Part shown: piece by piece, positions 11,195-20,149 of the stretch
Layout of the letters: every line of letters starts with the position of its first letter
Position numbering within the stretch: position 1 is the first letter of the stretch
NCBI RefSeq assembly: GCF_021390935.1
Contig: NZ_JAJPUI010000002.1
Coordinates: 186,001 to 250,000 of the forward strand
Length of the DNA stretch: 64,000 nucleotides
Source: Streptomyces sp. CC228A
Lineage (GTDB): Bacteria; Actinomycetota; Actinomycetes; Streptomycetales; Streptomycetaceae
Reading direction: 5' to 3'
Translations under genes and position numbers: made by a program
Notes under the pieces: generated by a model
Told to the model about the DNA's origin: nothing
The model's database searches: none
The model's input: only the letters and a program-made list of their open reading frames with translations

Positions 11195-11911
11195 ATGGAC
11201 AACAGTAGCGGCGTAGGCGTTCTCGACAAGGCAGCATTGGTTCTGAGCGCCCTGGAGTCCGGTCCGGCCACCCTCGCCGGGCTCGTAGCGGCGACCGGAC
11301 TCGCCCGGCCCACGGCCCACCGACTGGCCGTGGCACTGGAGCACCACCGGATGGTGGCGCGGGACATGCAGGGCAGGTTCATCCTGGGCCCGCGGCTGGC
11401 GGAGCTGGCCGCCGCGGCCGGCGAGGACCGCCTGCTGGCGACGGCGGGCCCGGTGCTCACGCACCTGCGGGACGTGACCGGCGAGAGCGCGCAGCTCTAC
11501 CGGCGCCAGGGCGACATGCGCATCTGCGTGGCGGCGGCCGAGCGCCTCTCCGGCCTGCGGGACACGGTCCCGGTGGGCTCCACGCTGACGATGAAGGCCG
11601 GCTCGTCGGCACAGATCCTCATGGCCTGGGAGGAGCCCGAGCGGCTGCACAGGGGCCTGCAGGGCGCCCGCTTCACGGCGACCGCGCTGTCGGGTGTGCG
11701 CCGCCGGGGCTGGGCCCAGTCGATCGGCGAGCGTGAGCCGGGCGTGGCGTCGGTCTCCGCGCCCGTGCGGGGTCCGTCGAACCGCGTGGTGGCCGCCGTG
11801 TCCGTGTCGGGGCCGATCGAGCGCCTGACCCGCCACCCGGGCCGTATGCACGCCCAGGCGGTCATCGACGCGGCGGGGCGCCTGTCGGAGGCCCTGCGCC
11901 GCGCCGGCTGA
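11195..11911 (+). CDS. ndgR: IclR-family transcriptional regulator NdgR
   Basis: DNA-binding regulator of leucine (leuCD) and other amino-acid genes in Streptomyces. The 238-residue protein begins [20 protein letters not shown], with a winged helix-turn-helix in [20 protein letters not shown] (residues about 28-47) followed by an IclR effector domain ([40 protein letters not shown]). ATG 11195 is chosen because the 37 residues upstream in the open frame have poor codon use and cross the operator-like palindrome. Divergently placed to leuC, as in relatives. Autoregulation is likely from the palindrome 14 bases upstream. Confidence 0.92.
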   Translation: MDNSSGVGVLDKAALVLSALESGPATLAGLVAATGLARPTAHRLAVALEHHRMVARDMQGRFILGPRLAELAAAAGEDRLLATAGPVLTHLRDVTGESAQLYRRQGDMRICVAAAERLSGLRDTVPVGSTLTMKAGSSAQILMAWEEPERLHRGLQGARFTATALSGVRRRGWAQSIGEREPGVASVSAPVRGPSNRVVAAVSVSGPIERLTRHPGRMHAQAVIDAAGRLSEALRRAG

Positions 11912-12099
11912 GCCCCGTACGTCCCGCCCGCACCGGTCCCCCGCTTCAACGCCGCAGCGGTGGGCCGGTGTTGCGTCTCTGTTCTGTTCTGTTCTGTTCC
12001 GCCCTGTCGCACCCTGCCCTGGTCCGTTGCCCCACGGGCGCCGGACGCGAGCCCAGGCGACGCGGACCGGCAGGGAGCGACGCGGAGGAGGCTGCATGC

Positions 12100-12134
12100 G
12101 GAGAAGCCCTCCCCGTACTGGGGAGGGCTTCTCC
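12100..12134 (-). terminator. Terminator of the tRNA cluster
   Basis: GGAGAAGCCCTCCCC (12100-12114) and GGGGAGGGCTTCTCC (12120-12134) are perfectly complementary with a 5-base loop, 6 bases past the 3' end of the last tRNA-Glu. It could also serve ndgR from the other side. Confidence 0.8.
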
Positions 12135-12140
12135 GTGTGG

Positions 12141-12213
12141 TACCCCCGACCGGATTCGAACCGGCGCTACCGCCTTGAGAGGGCGGCGTGCTAGGCCGCT
12201 ACACAACGGGGGC
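12141..12213 (-). tRNA. tRNA-Glu (CTC)
   Basis: Reverse strand begins GCCCCCGTTGTGTAGCGG, has anticodon CTC in the loop CCCTCTCAAGG, T-arm GGTTCGAATCC, and acceptor pairing GCCCCCG with CGGGGGT. 73 bases; CCA is not encoded. Identical to the copy at 12329-12401. Confidence 0.95.
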
Positions 12214-12235
12214 GCGGACCATTCTCATGATCCCG

Positions 12236-12307
12236 CTGGCCTACCTGGACTCGAACCAAGACTAACTGAACCAGAATCAGTCGTGCTGCCAATTACACCA
12301 TAGGCCA
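12236..12307 (-). tRNA. tRNA-Gln (CTG)
   Basis: Reverse strand begins TGGCCTATGGTGTAATTGG, with anticodon CTG in GATTCTGGTTC, T-arm GGTTCGAGTCC, and acceptor pairing TGGCCTA/TAGGCCA with discriminator G. 72 bases. Identical to the copy at 12557-12628. Confidence 0.95.
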
Positions 12308-12328
12308 CTGGTGGTTTAGACCAGTTGG

Positions 12329-12401
12329 TACCCCCGACCGGATTCGAACCGGCGCTACCGCCTTGAGAGGGCGGCGTGCTAGGCCGCTACACAACGGGGG
12401 C
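12329..12401 (-). tRNA. tRNA-Glu (CTC), second copy
   Basis: Same sequence as the tRNA at 12141-12213: GCCCCCG acceptor, CTC anticodon, GGTTCGAATCC T-arm. It lies 21 bases upstream of the first tRNA-Gln copy in the same transcript. Confidence 0.95.
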
Positions 12402-12462
12402 CCTAGCGATCCTGCATCGATGCCACCGGGAGCGACCCTGGTGGTACCGCGGGAAGGATCTG

Positions 12463-12535
12463 TACCCCCGACCGGATTCGAACCGGCGCTACTGCCTTGA
12501 GAGGGCAGCGTGCTAGGCCGCTACACAACGGGGGC
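12463..12535 (-). tRNA. tRNA-Glu (CTC), third copy with compensatory anticodon-stem change
   Basis: Matches the other two Glu tRNAs except one base pair of the anticodon stem: the stem reads CTGCC/GGCAG where the others have CCGCC/GGCGG (as written on the plus strand). Pairing is preserved, so the gene is functional by structure. Confidence 0.95.
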
Positions 12536-12556
12536 TTTGCAGATAAGCTCTGCGAG

Positions 12557-12628
12557 CTGGCCTACCTGGACTCGAACCAAGACTAACTGAACCAGAATCA
12601 GTCGTGCTGCCAATTACACCATAGGCCA
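12557..12628 (-). tRNA. tRNA-Gln (CTG), second copy
   Basis: Same 72-base sequence as 12236-12307. It is the promoter-proximal gene of a Gln-Glu-Glu-Gln-Glu array on the minus strand. Confidence 0.95.
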
Positions 12629-12717
12629 CCGGAACGCAACCCCCTGGGGGATTTTTGCTCGGCTTGCGCTTCGGGGCTCCGGCCTCTCGGCCCGCTCCCC
12701 TCGGCGCAGGAAGAACA

Positions 12718-13437
12718 TTACCCGAAGGTGTCCTGCGCTCCAAAACGGGTATCCCCGCGGAGCAGCGCGGGGAGCTGCTCAAGGCCCGTGATCCGCTGCA
12801 GTTCGGGCCTTCCGCCCGCACCCGTCCGGTCCAGCCAGATGCCGAGCAGGCCCGCCTCGGTGGCCCCCCGGGCGTCGATGTCGGGCTGGTCCCCGACGTA
12901 CGCGACCTCGTACGGCGCCAGGCCGAGGGCGTCGCACGCGGCGTGGAAGGCGGCGGGCTCCGGCTTGGAGATCCCGATGTCGGCCGCGCAGACGACGGCC
13001 TCGAACCGGTCCCGTACGCCCAGGACGCGGAGCTTGCGGTCCTGGTTGAGGAGCGACGAGTTCGACAGCACACCGTGCCGGTAGTCCCCCGCCAGGAGCT
13101 CCAGGGCGGGCAGCGTGTCCGGGAACAGCTCCCAGGCGGCCTCGTAGTGCGCCAGGTACCGCGCGAACCAGGCGTCGGCCTCCTCGTCCGCCAGCACCAG
13201 GCCCAGGAAGGTCCGCACCCGGTCGCGGCGCTGCGCCTCCCAGCTCACCTCCCCGGCCGAGAACCTCGCCCAGTGCTCCGCCGTGGCCTCCTGCCACCGG
13301 GCCAGGGCCTCCTCGACGGTGCCGAACCTGCCGTCGAGGCCCTCGTCGCGCAGGTGGCGCCGCATGCCGGCGCGGTCGGCGGTCGCGTAGTCGAAGATCG
13401 TGTCGTCGATGTCCCAGAGGACGGCGCGGATGGCCAT
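12718..13437 (-). CDS. HAD-superfamily hydrolase
   Basis: 239 residues starting MAIRAVLWDIDDTIFDYATA. All four HAD motifs are present: DIDDT (nucleophile Asp at residue 9), the Ser motif in GVLSNSSLLNQ, the Lys in ISKPEPAAF, and GDQPDIDARGA with the metal-binding acidic residues. An alpha-helical cap lies between motifs 1 and 2, as in subfamily I phosphatases. The substrate cannot be told; sugar or nucleotide phosphates are common. It sits between gltX and the tRNA cluster on the same strand. Confidence 0.88.
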   Translation of the reverse strand: MAIRAVLWDIDDTIFDYATADRAGMRRHLRDEGLDGRFGTVEEALARWQEATAEHWARFSAGEVSWEAQRRDRVRTFLGLVLADEEADAWFARYLAHYEAAWELFPDTLPALELLAGDYRHGVLSNSSLLNQDRKLRVLGVRDRFEAVVCAADIGISKPEPAAFHAACDALGLAPYEVAYVGDQPDIDARGATEAGLLGIWLDRTGAGGRPELQRITGLEQLPALLRGDTRFGAQDTFG

Positions 13438-13888
13438 ACCGCGACCGTACCGCCGGCGGCACGGGCCGGTCCCGCGTTTCGGCAGGACAGGACGGCGGGA
13501 CAGGGCGGCGGGCGGGGATGGCGGGACGCGTCGGCGGGGAGGCGGGGAGGCGGGGAGGCGGAGTCTGGCGCGGCGGCGTCGACGCGGTGCGCGGCGCGGC
13601 GCGGCCGGGCGGGCGGGGATGCGGCAGGGGTGTGCCTGCCGCACGTCCGGGCGTGAGCGCCACGGCTCGAAGCGCCGGAACTCCGGGGCGTGAGCGTGAG
13701 AGCCGTCGCCTGCCCTGCGGGGGCTCCGCGGGGCGGGCACCGCCGCCCCGCGGTGCGGGGCTCCGGGGCGTGAGCGCGGCCGCCCGCGGTGCGGGGTCCG
13801 GTCGTGGGGCTGCCGGCGTGCGTACGGGCCCGGTGGCCCGTGCCGAGGGGGCGGAGGGACGAGCCGCCCCGCGGGGTGCCGGCGGAAA
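13438..13888. other. Gene-free GC-rich spacer with G-rich tandem repeat
   Basis: No coding frame with convincing codon use is seen. GGCGGGGA is repeated three times at 13533-13556 and followed by GGCGGAG, giving G-quadruplex potential. CTCCGGGGCGTGAGCG recurs twice between 13,680 and 13,780. Confidence 0.5.
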
Positions 13889-13933
13889 GCCCCCGGGGGC
13901 GGGCGCCCGTGGTGGGCGGCCGCCCCCGGGGGC
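13889..13933 (-). terminator. Terminator after gltX
   Basis: Twenty-base arms at 13889-13908 and 13914-13933 pair with a single mismatch around a GTGGT loop, 13 bases beyond the gltX stop. Confidence 0.8.
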
Positions 13934-13946
13934 GTACGGGTGCCGA

Positions 13947-15431
13947 TCAGGCGGTGAGCTTGGCCAGGGCCGCGTCGATACGGGCCAGGGTGCGGTCCTT
14001 GCCGAGGATCTCCAGGGACTCGAAGAGCGGCAGGCCGACCGTGCGGCCGGTGACAGCGACGCGGACCGGGGCCTGGGCCTTGCCGAGCTTCAGCCCGTGC
14101 TCCTCGCCCGCCTTCAGGACGGCGTCCTTGAGGGACTCGGGGCTCGTCCAGTCCGCCGCCTCCAGCTTGGCGCGGGCGGTGGTGAGCAGGGCGGCCGGCT
14201 CGCCCTTCATGGCCTTCTGCCAGGACGCCTCGTCCTCGGCGGGCTCCTTCAGGAACAGGAAGTCGACGTTGGCGGTGATCTCGGACAGGACCGTCAGGCG
14301 GGTCTGGGCGTGCGGGGCGATCCGCTCCCAGGCGTCCCGGTCGAAGTCCTCCGGCGCCCACGGCGCGTGCGGGGCCTGCAGCCAGGGCTCGCAGCGGGCG
14401 GCGAACTCCTTCTCGTCCAGCATCCGGATGTGGTCCGCGTTGATCGACTCGGCCTTCTTCAGGTCGAACCGGGCGGGATTGGCGTTCACGTCCGCGATGT
14501 CGAACTTCTCGATCATCTCGGGGATGGTGAAGACGTCCTGGTCGGCGGAGAAGGACCAGCCGAGGAGGGAGAGGTAGTTGAGCAGGCCCTCCGGGAGGAA
14601 CCCGCGCTCGCGGTAGAGGTTCAGGGAGGACTGGGGGTCGCGCTTGGAGAGCTTCTTGTTGCCCTCGCCCATCACGTACGGCAGGTGGCCGAACTCGGGC
14701 ACGCCCTTGGCGACGCCGAGCTCGATCAGCGCCTGGTACAGCGCGATCTGGCGCGGGGTGGAGCTCAGCAGGTCCTCGCCGCGCAGGACGTGGGTGATCT
14801 CCATGAGCGCGTCGTCGACCGGGTTGACGAGGGTGTACAGCGGGGCGCCGTTGGCGCGGACGATGCCGTAGTCCGGGACGTTGTCCGGGGTGAACGTCAG
14901 CTCGCCGCGGACCAGGTCGCGGAAGGTGATCGGCTGGTCCGGCATCCGGAAGCGGACGATGGCGCTGCGGCCCTCGGCCTCGTAGGCGGCGGTCTGCTCG
15001 GCGGTCAGCTCGCGGCAGTGGCCGTCGTAGCCGGAGGGCTTCCCGGCGGCGCGGGCGGCCTCGCGGCGCGCGTCGAGCTCCTCCGTGGTGCAGTAGCAGT
15101 GGTACGCGTACCCGCCGGCGAGGAGCTTGCCGGCGATGTCGCGGTAGGTGTCCATGCGCTGCGACTGGCGGTACGGGGCGTGGGGACCGCCGACCTCCGG
15201 GCCCTCGTCCCAGTCGAGGCCGAGCCAGCGCAGCGAGTCGAGCAGCTGCCGGTACGACTCCTCCGAGTCGCGCGCCGCGTCGGTGTCCTCGATGCGGAAG
15301 ACCATGGTGCCGCCGTGGTGCCGGGCGAACGCCCAGTTGAACAGGGCGGTGCGGACCAGGCCCACGTGGGGGTTGCCCGTCGGGGACGGGCAGAACCGTA
15401 CGCGGACGGAGCGGTCGGGGGTGTTAACCAC
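13947..15431 (-). CDS. gltX: Glutamate--tRNA ligase
   Basis: Class I aminoacyl-tRNA synthetase charging tRNA-Glu; in most actinobacteria it also mischarges tRNA-Gln for later amidation by GatCAB. The 494-residue protein has [12 protein letters not shown] (HIGH-type motif, residues about 13-24), [11 protein letters not shown], and the KLSKRD (KMSKS-type) motif. GTG start at 15431 overlaps the stop of the upstream FAH-family gene by 8 bases. Nearby Glu and Gln tRNA genes on the same strand make a functional group. Confidence 0.96.
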   Translation of the reverse strand: MVNTPDRSVRVRFCPSPTGNPHVGLVRTALFNWAFARHHGGTMVFRIEDTDAARDSEESYRQLLDSLRWLGLDWDEGPEVGGPHAPYRQSQRMDTYRDIAGKLLAGGYAYHCYCTTEELDARREAARAAGKPSGYDGHCRELTAEQTAAYEAEGRSAIVRFRMPDQPITFRDLVRGELTFTPDNVPDYGIVRANGAPLYTLVNPVDDALMEITHVLRGEDLLSSTPRQIALYQALIELGVAKGVPEFGHLPYVMGEGNKKLSKRDPQSSLNLYRERGFLPEGLLNYLSLLGWSFSADQDVFTIPEMIEKFDIADVNANPARFDLKKAESINADHIRMLDEKEFAARCEPWLQAPHAPWAPEDFDRDAWERIAPHAQTRLTVLSEITANVDFLFLKEPAEDEASWQKAMKGEPAALLTTARAKLEAADWTSPESLKDAVLKAGEEHGLKLGKAQAPVRVAVTGRTVGLPLFESLEILGKDRTLARIDAALAKLTA

Positions 15432-16230
15432 GCTTGATCACCTTGTTGGTGAGAGTGCCGATGCCTTCGATGGTGACGGCGACCTCGTCGCCGACGGTGA
15501 GGGGGCCGACCCCGGCGGGGGTGCCGGTGAGGATGACGTCGCCGGGGAGCAGCGTCATGGCCTCGGTGATGTGGACGACCAGGTCCTCGATGGAGCGGAT
15601 CATGTCGCTCGTGCGACCCAGCTGGCGCTGCTCGCCGTTGACCGTGCACTGGATGGTGAGGTCGCCCGGGTCGAGCTCGGTCTCCACCCAGGGGCCGAGC
15701 GGGCAGGAGGTGTCGAAGCCCTTGGCGCGGGCCCACTGCTTCTCCCGCTGCTGGACGTCGCGGGCGGTGACGTCGTTGGCGCAGGTGTAGCCGAAGACCA
15801 CGTCCTTGACGCGCTCGCGGGGGACCTCGCGGCACATGCGGCCGATGACGACGGCGAGCTCGGCCTCGTGGTGCACCTCGTTCGAGAACGAGGGGTACTC
15901 GATGGCGTCGCCGGAGCCGATCACGGAGGTGGCGGGCTTGAAGAAGGCGACGGGCACCTCGGGCACCTCGTTGCCGAGCTCCGCCGCGTGCTCGGCGTAG
16001 TTGCGGCCGATGGCCACGACCTTGTTGGGGAGCACGGGAGGCAGGAGGCGGACCTTGCTCAGGGGGACCCTGGTGCCGCTGAGCTCGAAGTCCGTGTACG
16101 GGATGCCCTTGATGATGTTGAGGACGAGGTCGCCCTCGGCCGCTGTGCCGGGGGCGACCTCGTCGCCCCTGACCGCTTCCACCGCGCCGAAGGCGACATG
16201 GCCGTCGATGGAGAACCTGGCGATGCGCAC
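15424..16230 (-). CDS. Fumarylacetoacetate hydrolase family protein
   Basis: 268 residues starting [20 protein letters not shown]. The C-terminal FAH domain shows [31 protein letters not shown] (metal-binding Glu pair), [14 protein letters not shown], and [12 protein letters not shown]. Family members cleave C-C bonds in diketo acids or decarboxylate oxaloacetate or hydroxy-keto acids; the exact reaction is not determinable. It overlaps gltX, an arrangement I recall from other Streptomyces, so co-translation is likely. Confidence 0.9.
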   Translation of the reverse strand: MRIARFSIDGHVAFGAVEAVRGDEVAPGTAAEGDLVLNIIKGIPYTDFELSGTRVPLSKVRLLPPVLPNKVVAIGRNYAEHAAELGNEVPEVPVAFFKPATSVIGSGDAIEYPSFSNEVHHEAELAVVIGRMCREVPRERVKDVVFGYTCANDVTARDVQQREKQWARAKGFDTSCPLGPWVETELDPGDLTIQCTVNGEQRQLGRTSDMIRSIEDLVVHITEAMTLLPGDVILTGTPAGVGPLTVGDEVAVTIEGIGTLTNKVIKRG

Positions 16231-16310
16231 GGGTGCCTGCGCCCCCTACTTTCCGCTGACTGGAGTCTGACGCTCCAGGCTAACGCGGGAGGGGGCGCCC
16301 ACCTGCCCCG

Positions 16311-16487
16311 TTATCCCGCGGCCGGGGCGGGAACGGCGTCGAGCACGGTGCGGCGCGGGTTGGCGGTGGCGGCCGGCAGCTCGGCCGCGTGCTCCGGGAG
16401 CGTGCCGCGCTCCAGCTCGGAGGCGTCCGCCAGGTGGGCGAGCGTGGTGCGGCGGGGGTTGGCGATGCTGGTGCTCGTCGTCTTCAT
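16311..16487 (-). CDS. 58-residue peptide with duplicated ANPRRT motif, unknown function
   Basis: Starts MKTTSTSIANPRRTTLAHLA and ends in an Ala/Pro tail. The motif ANPRRT followed by a hydrophobic residue and L occurs at residues 9-14 and again near residues 42-47, separated by an acidic helix (DASELERGTLPEHAAEL). Third codon positions are almost all G or C on this frame only, which supports translation. ATG 16487 is chosen; a GAGGT sits about 14 bases upstream. No membrane segment or signal peptide is seen. I do not recognise it; it could be a peptide precursor or a small regulatory protein. It lies alone between the FAH gene and the conservon. Confidence 0.6.
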   Translation of the reverse strand: MKTTSTSIANPRRTTLAHLADASELERGTLPEHAAELPAATANPRRTVLDAVPAPAAG

Positions 16488-16553
16488 GGGTGGGATGAGA
16501 CCTCGGGGTGCGGGGCGCCGCTGGAAGAGCGCCGGTTGACGGACGCCCGTCAC

Positions 16554-17068
16554 TGTAAGGCGTCAGGCTAAACAGCGGATTCCCTGCCATTACCGTGAAC
16601 AGCCGGTGCTCGGCGTGTGAGTTTGCTCACCACTGATTACCCAAATCGGACATGTCAGACGCCCGAACAGACCGTCGAAATCGGACATCACGCCACTGAA
16701 TCTGCCATTCCGCCGCTGATCATCTCGACTGGGGCACCCTGTACGCGTAAGCGACTCGTGACCGAAAGTCCGATTCCTCCGCGAAAGACCTCTACCGCAG
16801 GTGACCTCCCCCTCACACGAGGTGATGGCTCCGGCGGGGGCACCCGCCGCCCTTGTTGGAGATCCGGCACTGTGCTGGAATTCCACGCACCGCCGCGGAT
16901 GGAGACCGGCGAGCTGGGGCGCGAGGCAGCGCCGAGCGGCGGCGGGGAAGGGGGGATTCCGGCGCCGGTCACCCAGACGGAAGGGCGTGGTCACACGCCC
17001 CCGATGAACGCCGACACCGTCTTCTCCGTTCGCGCGGAGGGACGCCTGGTCCAGAGGTTGCGACGCTA
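16554..17068. promoter_or_regulatory. AT-richer leader of the first conservon with repeated AATCGGAC elements
   Basis: No gene is supported here. AAATCGGACAT occurs at 16643-16653 and 16678-16688 (35-base spacing) and AATCGGAC in inverse orientation at about 16767-16774. The stretch 16,560-16,790 is clearly less GC-rich than its surroundings, as expected of a promoter region. Factor identity is unknown. Confidence 0.4.
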
Positions 17069-20000
17069 GTGCAGGGACGTTTCAAGAGGGATGGCAGCGC
17101 TGCGGCGGAGCACGAGCCGCGCGGCGGGACCGACCGCGGCACTTCGCCCCAGCATCCCCCGTACCCGGGACCGGCACCTGCCGGCGACGGCGGGGACCGC
17201 GCCGCACGCGCCCCCGGCGGGGCGACCGGCGGGCGCGAGGCGACGGGCGCGGCAGGCGCACTGAAGGCGGCGCGCGCCGGGCGGGCCGCCAGGGCGGCCG
17301 GAAAGTCCCGGCCCGACTCGGCGCTCCCCGCGCTCCCCAAGGGCCCGGGCCAGTCCGCCGACGCGGCGCAGGACGGCAAGGACGGCGGCAAGGACGGCAA
17401 GGACCCGAAGCCGGCCAAGGGCGGCAAGGGCAAGGCGCCCGGGGACACCGGCTCCCGAATAGCCCTGCGCAACTGGCGCATCTCCACCCGACTGGTCTCC
17501 CTGCTCGCCCTTCCCGTGGTCGCCGCGACCTCGCTGGGCGGACTCCGTATCCAGGAGTCCATGGAGAACATGGAGCAGCTGGACCACATGCAGCTGCTCA
17601 CCAAGCTCACCCGCGAGGCGCACTACCTCGCCCAGGCGCTCCAGAACGAGCGCGACCTGACCGCCGGTCCGCTCGCCAACGGCTACCCGGTCACGGACTT
17701 CAAGATCACCCAGCCGCGCGGGGACACCGACGCGGCGCAGCGCGCGTTCCTTGACGCCACCCAGGAGATCGGCGACACGCAGGACGACGAGGCGCTGGCG
17801 AGTATCCGCGCCAACGTCACCCAGATCGCCAACCAGGTCGTCACGATCGGCTCCATCCGCAAGGAGGCCTACGCGGACGGCCGGATGAGCTCCGCGACGG
17901 TCGGCAAGTACAACCGGCTGATCGAGTCGCTGCTCACCCTGTCCCAGGACATGGCGCAGGCGACCAGCAACCCCGACATGATCAAGCGCACGCGTGCGCT
18001 GGCGGCGTTCTCCTCGGCCAAGGAGTACGCCTCGATCCAGCGCGCCGTCATCGCCGCCGCGCTCCCCAAGTCGACCGTCTCGGGCAAGAACCGCGAGCTG
18101 AACGTCAACGACCGGCAGTACGCCGAGGACGCCCGCGTCAACGAGAACGCGCAGCTCAAGTCGTTCCGCTCGATCTACGAGTCCGCGGGCGGCGACGCCT
18201 CCACCCTGCTGGCCCCGCTGAACTCCGGCAACCCGTCGATCCAGGCCGCCGACGAGTACGCCGGCCGCGTGCTGCGCGGCCAGAACGGCCTGAGCAACAT
18301 GCCGGCCCGCTCGTTCCTCGACTGGACGGACGAGTCGGACACCAAGCTCAAGATGATGAAGACCATCGAGGAGACCCTCCTCAGCAAGGTGGAGGAGAAG
18401 GCGCGTGAGCTCCGCAAGGAGGCCGAGCGCGACGCCGTCATCAACGGTGCGCTGATCCTCCTCGTCCTCGGTGTCTCCCTCGTCGGCGCCTTCGTCGTGG
18501 CGCGCTCCATGGTGCAGTCGCTGCGGCGCCTGCAGGACACCGCCACCAAGGTCGCCCAGGAGCGGCTGCCCCAGCTGGTCAAGCACCTGTCCGAGGCCGA
18601 CCCGCAGGACGTGGACACCTCCGTGGAGTCCGTCGGCGTGCACTCGCGCGACGAGATCGGCAAGGTGGCCGCGGCCTTCGACGACGTGCACCGCGAGGCG
18701 GTCCGCCTCGCCGCCGAGCAGGCCCTGCTGCGAGGCAACGTCAACGCGATGTTCACCAACCTCTCGCGCCGTTCGCAGGGCCTGATCCAGCGCCAGCTCT
18801 CGCTGATCTCCGAGCTGGAGTCCCGCGAGGCGGACCCGGACCAGCTGGCCTCGCTGTTCAAGCTCGACCACCTCGCGACCCGCATGCGCCGGAACGGCGA
18901 GAACCTGCTCGTCCTCGCCGGTGAGGAGCCCGGCCGCCGGTGGACCCGGCCCGTGCCCCTCGTCGACGTGCTCCGCGCCGCCGCCTCCGAGGTGGAGCAG
19001 TACGAGCGCATCGAGCTGGCCTCCGTCCCCGCGACCGAGGTCGCCGGCCGGGTCGTCAACGACCTCGTGCACCTGCTGGCCGAGCTGCTGGAGAACGCCA
19101 CGTCGTTCTCCTCGCCGCAGACCAAGGTGCGCGTCACCGGTCACGCGCTGCCCGACGGCCGGGTGCTCGTCGAGATCCACGACACCGGTATCGGCCTCTC
19201 CCCCGAGGACCTCGCCGCGATCAACGAGCGGCTCGCGTCGCCGCCGACCGTGGACGTCTCCGTCTCCCGCCGCATGGGCCTCTTCGTGGTCGGCCGCCTG
19301 TCGCTGCGGCACGGCATCCGGATCCAGCTGCGCCCGTCGGACTCGGGCGGCACGACCGCACTCGTCATGCTTCCGATCGATGTCACGCAGGGCGGCAAGA
19401 AGCCGGCCGCGGGCACCCCGGGCGCTCCCGCGGTCCCCGGCGGCCAGGGCGGCCAGGCCCGTCCGGGCGGTGCCCCGGGCGGCTCCGGTGCGCGGGCCGG
19501 GCTGCCGGGCGGCCAGGGCGGTCCCGGCGCCGGCGGGCCCGGCTCCCAGAACCGGTACGGCGCCGGTACCGGTACGGGCATGGGCCAGGGTGCCGGCCAG
19601 CACAGCGGCATGCAGGGCCCCGGCGGTGTGCAGGGCGGCGGCCAGTCCGGCCGGCCGCAGCAGCCGCAGCAGCGGGACCCCCAGCGCCAGGGCCAGGGCG
19701 GCGGCTTCGCGGGCGGCTCGTACGGCGACTCCGGCCGGTCCTACGGCGACGCGGGCGCCTTCGGTGACACCGCGGGACGTTCCGCGCAGGCCGGGGCGGG
19801 TGCGGGCGGCGGCGTGCCGCGGCCCGACGCGTGGCAGGGCGGCCAGAACGCCCAGCACCCGCAGGGCGGCCAGAACCCGCAGCACCCGCAGGGCGGCCAG
19901 GACCGGCAGCCGCTGCCCGGGGCGGGCGACGGCCGCGGCGGCAGGCCCGGCGCCGGGCACCCGCAGCGCTCCCCGCAGCCGGAGGCCGCGGGGTGGGGCG

Positions 20001-20149
20001 CCGACCAGCGCGGTGCCGAGGGCCCGCGCGGCCACGAGGAGCCGGCAGGCTCCACCGGGCGGTTCGCCCAGCTCCCGGCCGAGGCGCAGGGCCCCGGCTC
20101 CACCGCCGAGTTCCCCGCCCCGACTTCGACGGCCCGCGCCCGGACGTGA
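17069..20149 (+). CDS. cvnA: Nitrate/nitrite-sensor-like histidine-kinase protein of conservon 1 (CvnA)
   Basis: Membrane sensor that leads a conservon operon. GTG 17069 starts VQGRFKRDGSAAAEHEPRGG; a charged cytoplasmic N-terminus of 130 residues is followed by TM1 (about 142-158), an extracellular NIT-type helical sensor, TM2 (about 455-477), a HAMP region, and an ATPase domain with LFKLDHLATRMRRN (H-like box, near 594), HLLAELLENATSF (N box, near 667) and EIHDTGIGL (G box). The tail is Gly/Gln/Pro rich. The literal frame stops at 20149, but conserved tail sequence continues in other frames to 21000, so this end is a probable frameshift product. Confidence 0.88.
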   Translation: MQGRFKRDGSAAAEHEPRGGTDRGTSPQHPPYPGPAPAGDGGDRAARAPGGATGGREATGAAGALKAARAGRAARAAGKSRPDSALPALPKGPGQSADAAQDGKDGGKDGKDPKPAKGGKGKAPGDTGSRIALRNWRISTRLVSLLALPVVAATSLGGLRIQESMENMEQLDHMQLLTKLTREAHYLAQALQNERDLTAGPLANGYPVTDFKITQPRGDTDAAQRAFLDATQEIGDTQDDEALASIRANVTQIANQVVTIGSIRKEAYADGRMSSATVGKYNRLIESLLTLSQDMAQATSNPDMIKRTRALAAFSSAKEYASIQRAVIAAALPKSTVSGKNRELNVNDRQYAEDARVNENAQLKSFRSIYESAGGDASTLLAPLNSGNPSIQAADEYAGRVLRGQNGLSNMPARSFLDWTDESDTKLKMMKTIEETLLSKVEEKARELRKEAERDAVINGALILLVLGVSLVGAFVVARSMVQSLRRLQDTATKVAQERLPQLVKHLSEADPQDVDTSVESVGVHSRDEIGKVAAAFDDVHREAVRLAAEQALLRGNVNAMFTNLSRRSQGLIQRQLSLISELESREADPDQLASLFKLDHLATRMRRNGENLLVLAGEEPGRRWTRPVPLVDVLRAAASEVEQYERIELASVPATEVAGRVVNDLVHLLAELLENATSFSSPQTKVRVTGHALPDGRVLVEIHDTGIGLSPEDLAAINERLASPPTVDVSVSRRMGLFVVGRLSLRHGIRIQLRPSDSGGTTALVMLPIDVTQGGKKPAAGTPGAPAVPGGQGGQARPGGAPGGSGARAGLPGGQGGPGAGGPGSQNRYGAGTGTGMGQGAGQHSGMQGPGGVQGGGQSGRPQQPQQRDPQRQGQGGGFAGGSYGDSGRSYGDAGAFGDTAGRSAQAGAGAGGGVPRPDAWQGGQNAQHPQGGQNPQHPQGGQDRQPLPGAGDGRGGRPGAGHPQRSPQPEAAGWGADQRGAEGPRGHEEPAGSTGRFAQLPAEAQGPGSTAEFPAPTSTARART

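Noticed and set aside
11979..11998. Four tandem CTGTT units after ndgR
   Set aside because: Short, outside any gene and with no structural or regulatory context; recorded only as a microsatellite.
10994..12097. N-terminal extension of leuC to 844 residues
   Set aside because: The added part is antisense to ndgR and lacks family similarity; a good ribosome site is at the 10993 ATG.
12141..12628. tRNA array considered as an integration hotspot with an inserted element
   Set aside because: All five tRNAs are complete, flanks are core genes, and no integrase or duplicated tRNA 3' end is present.
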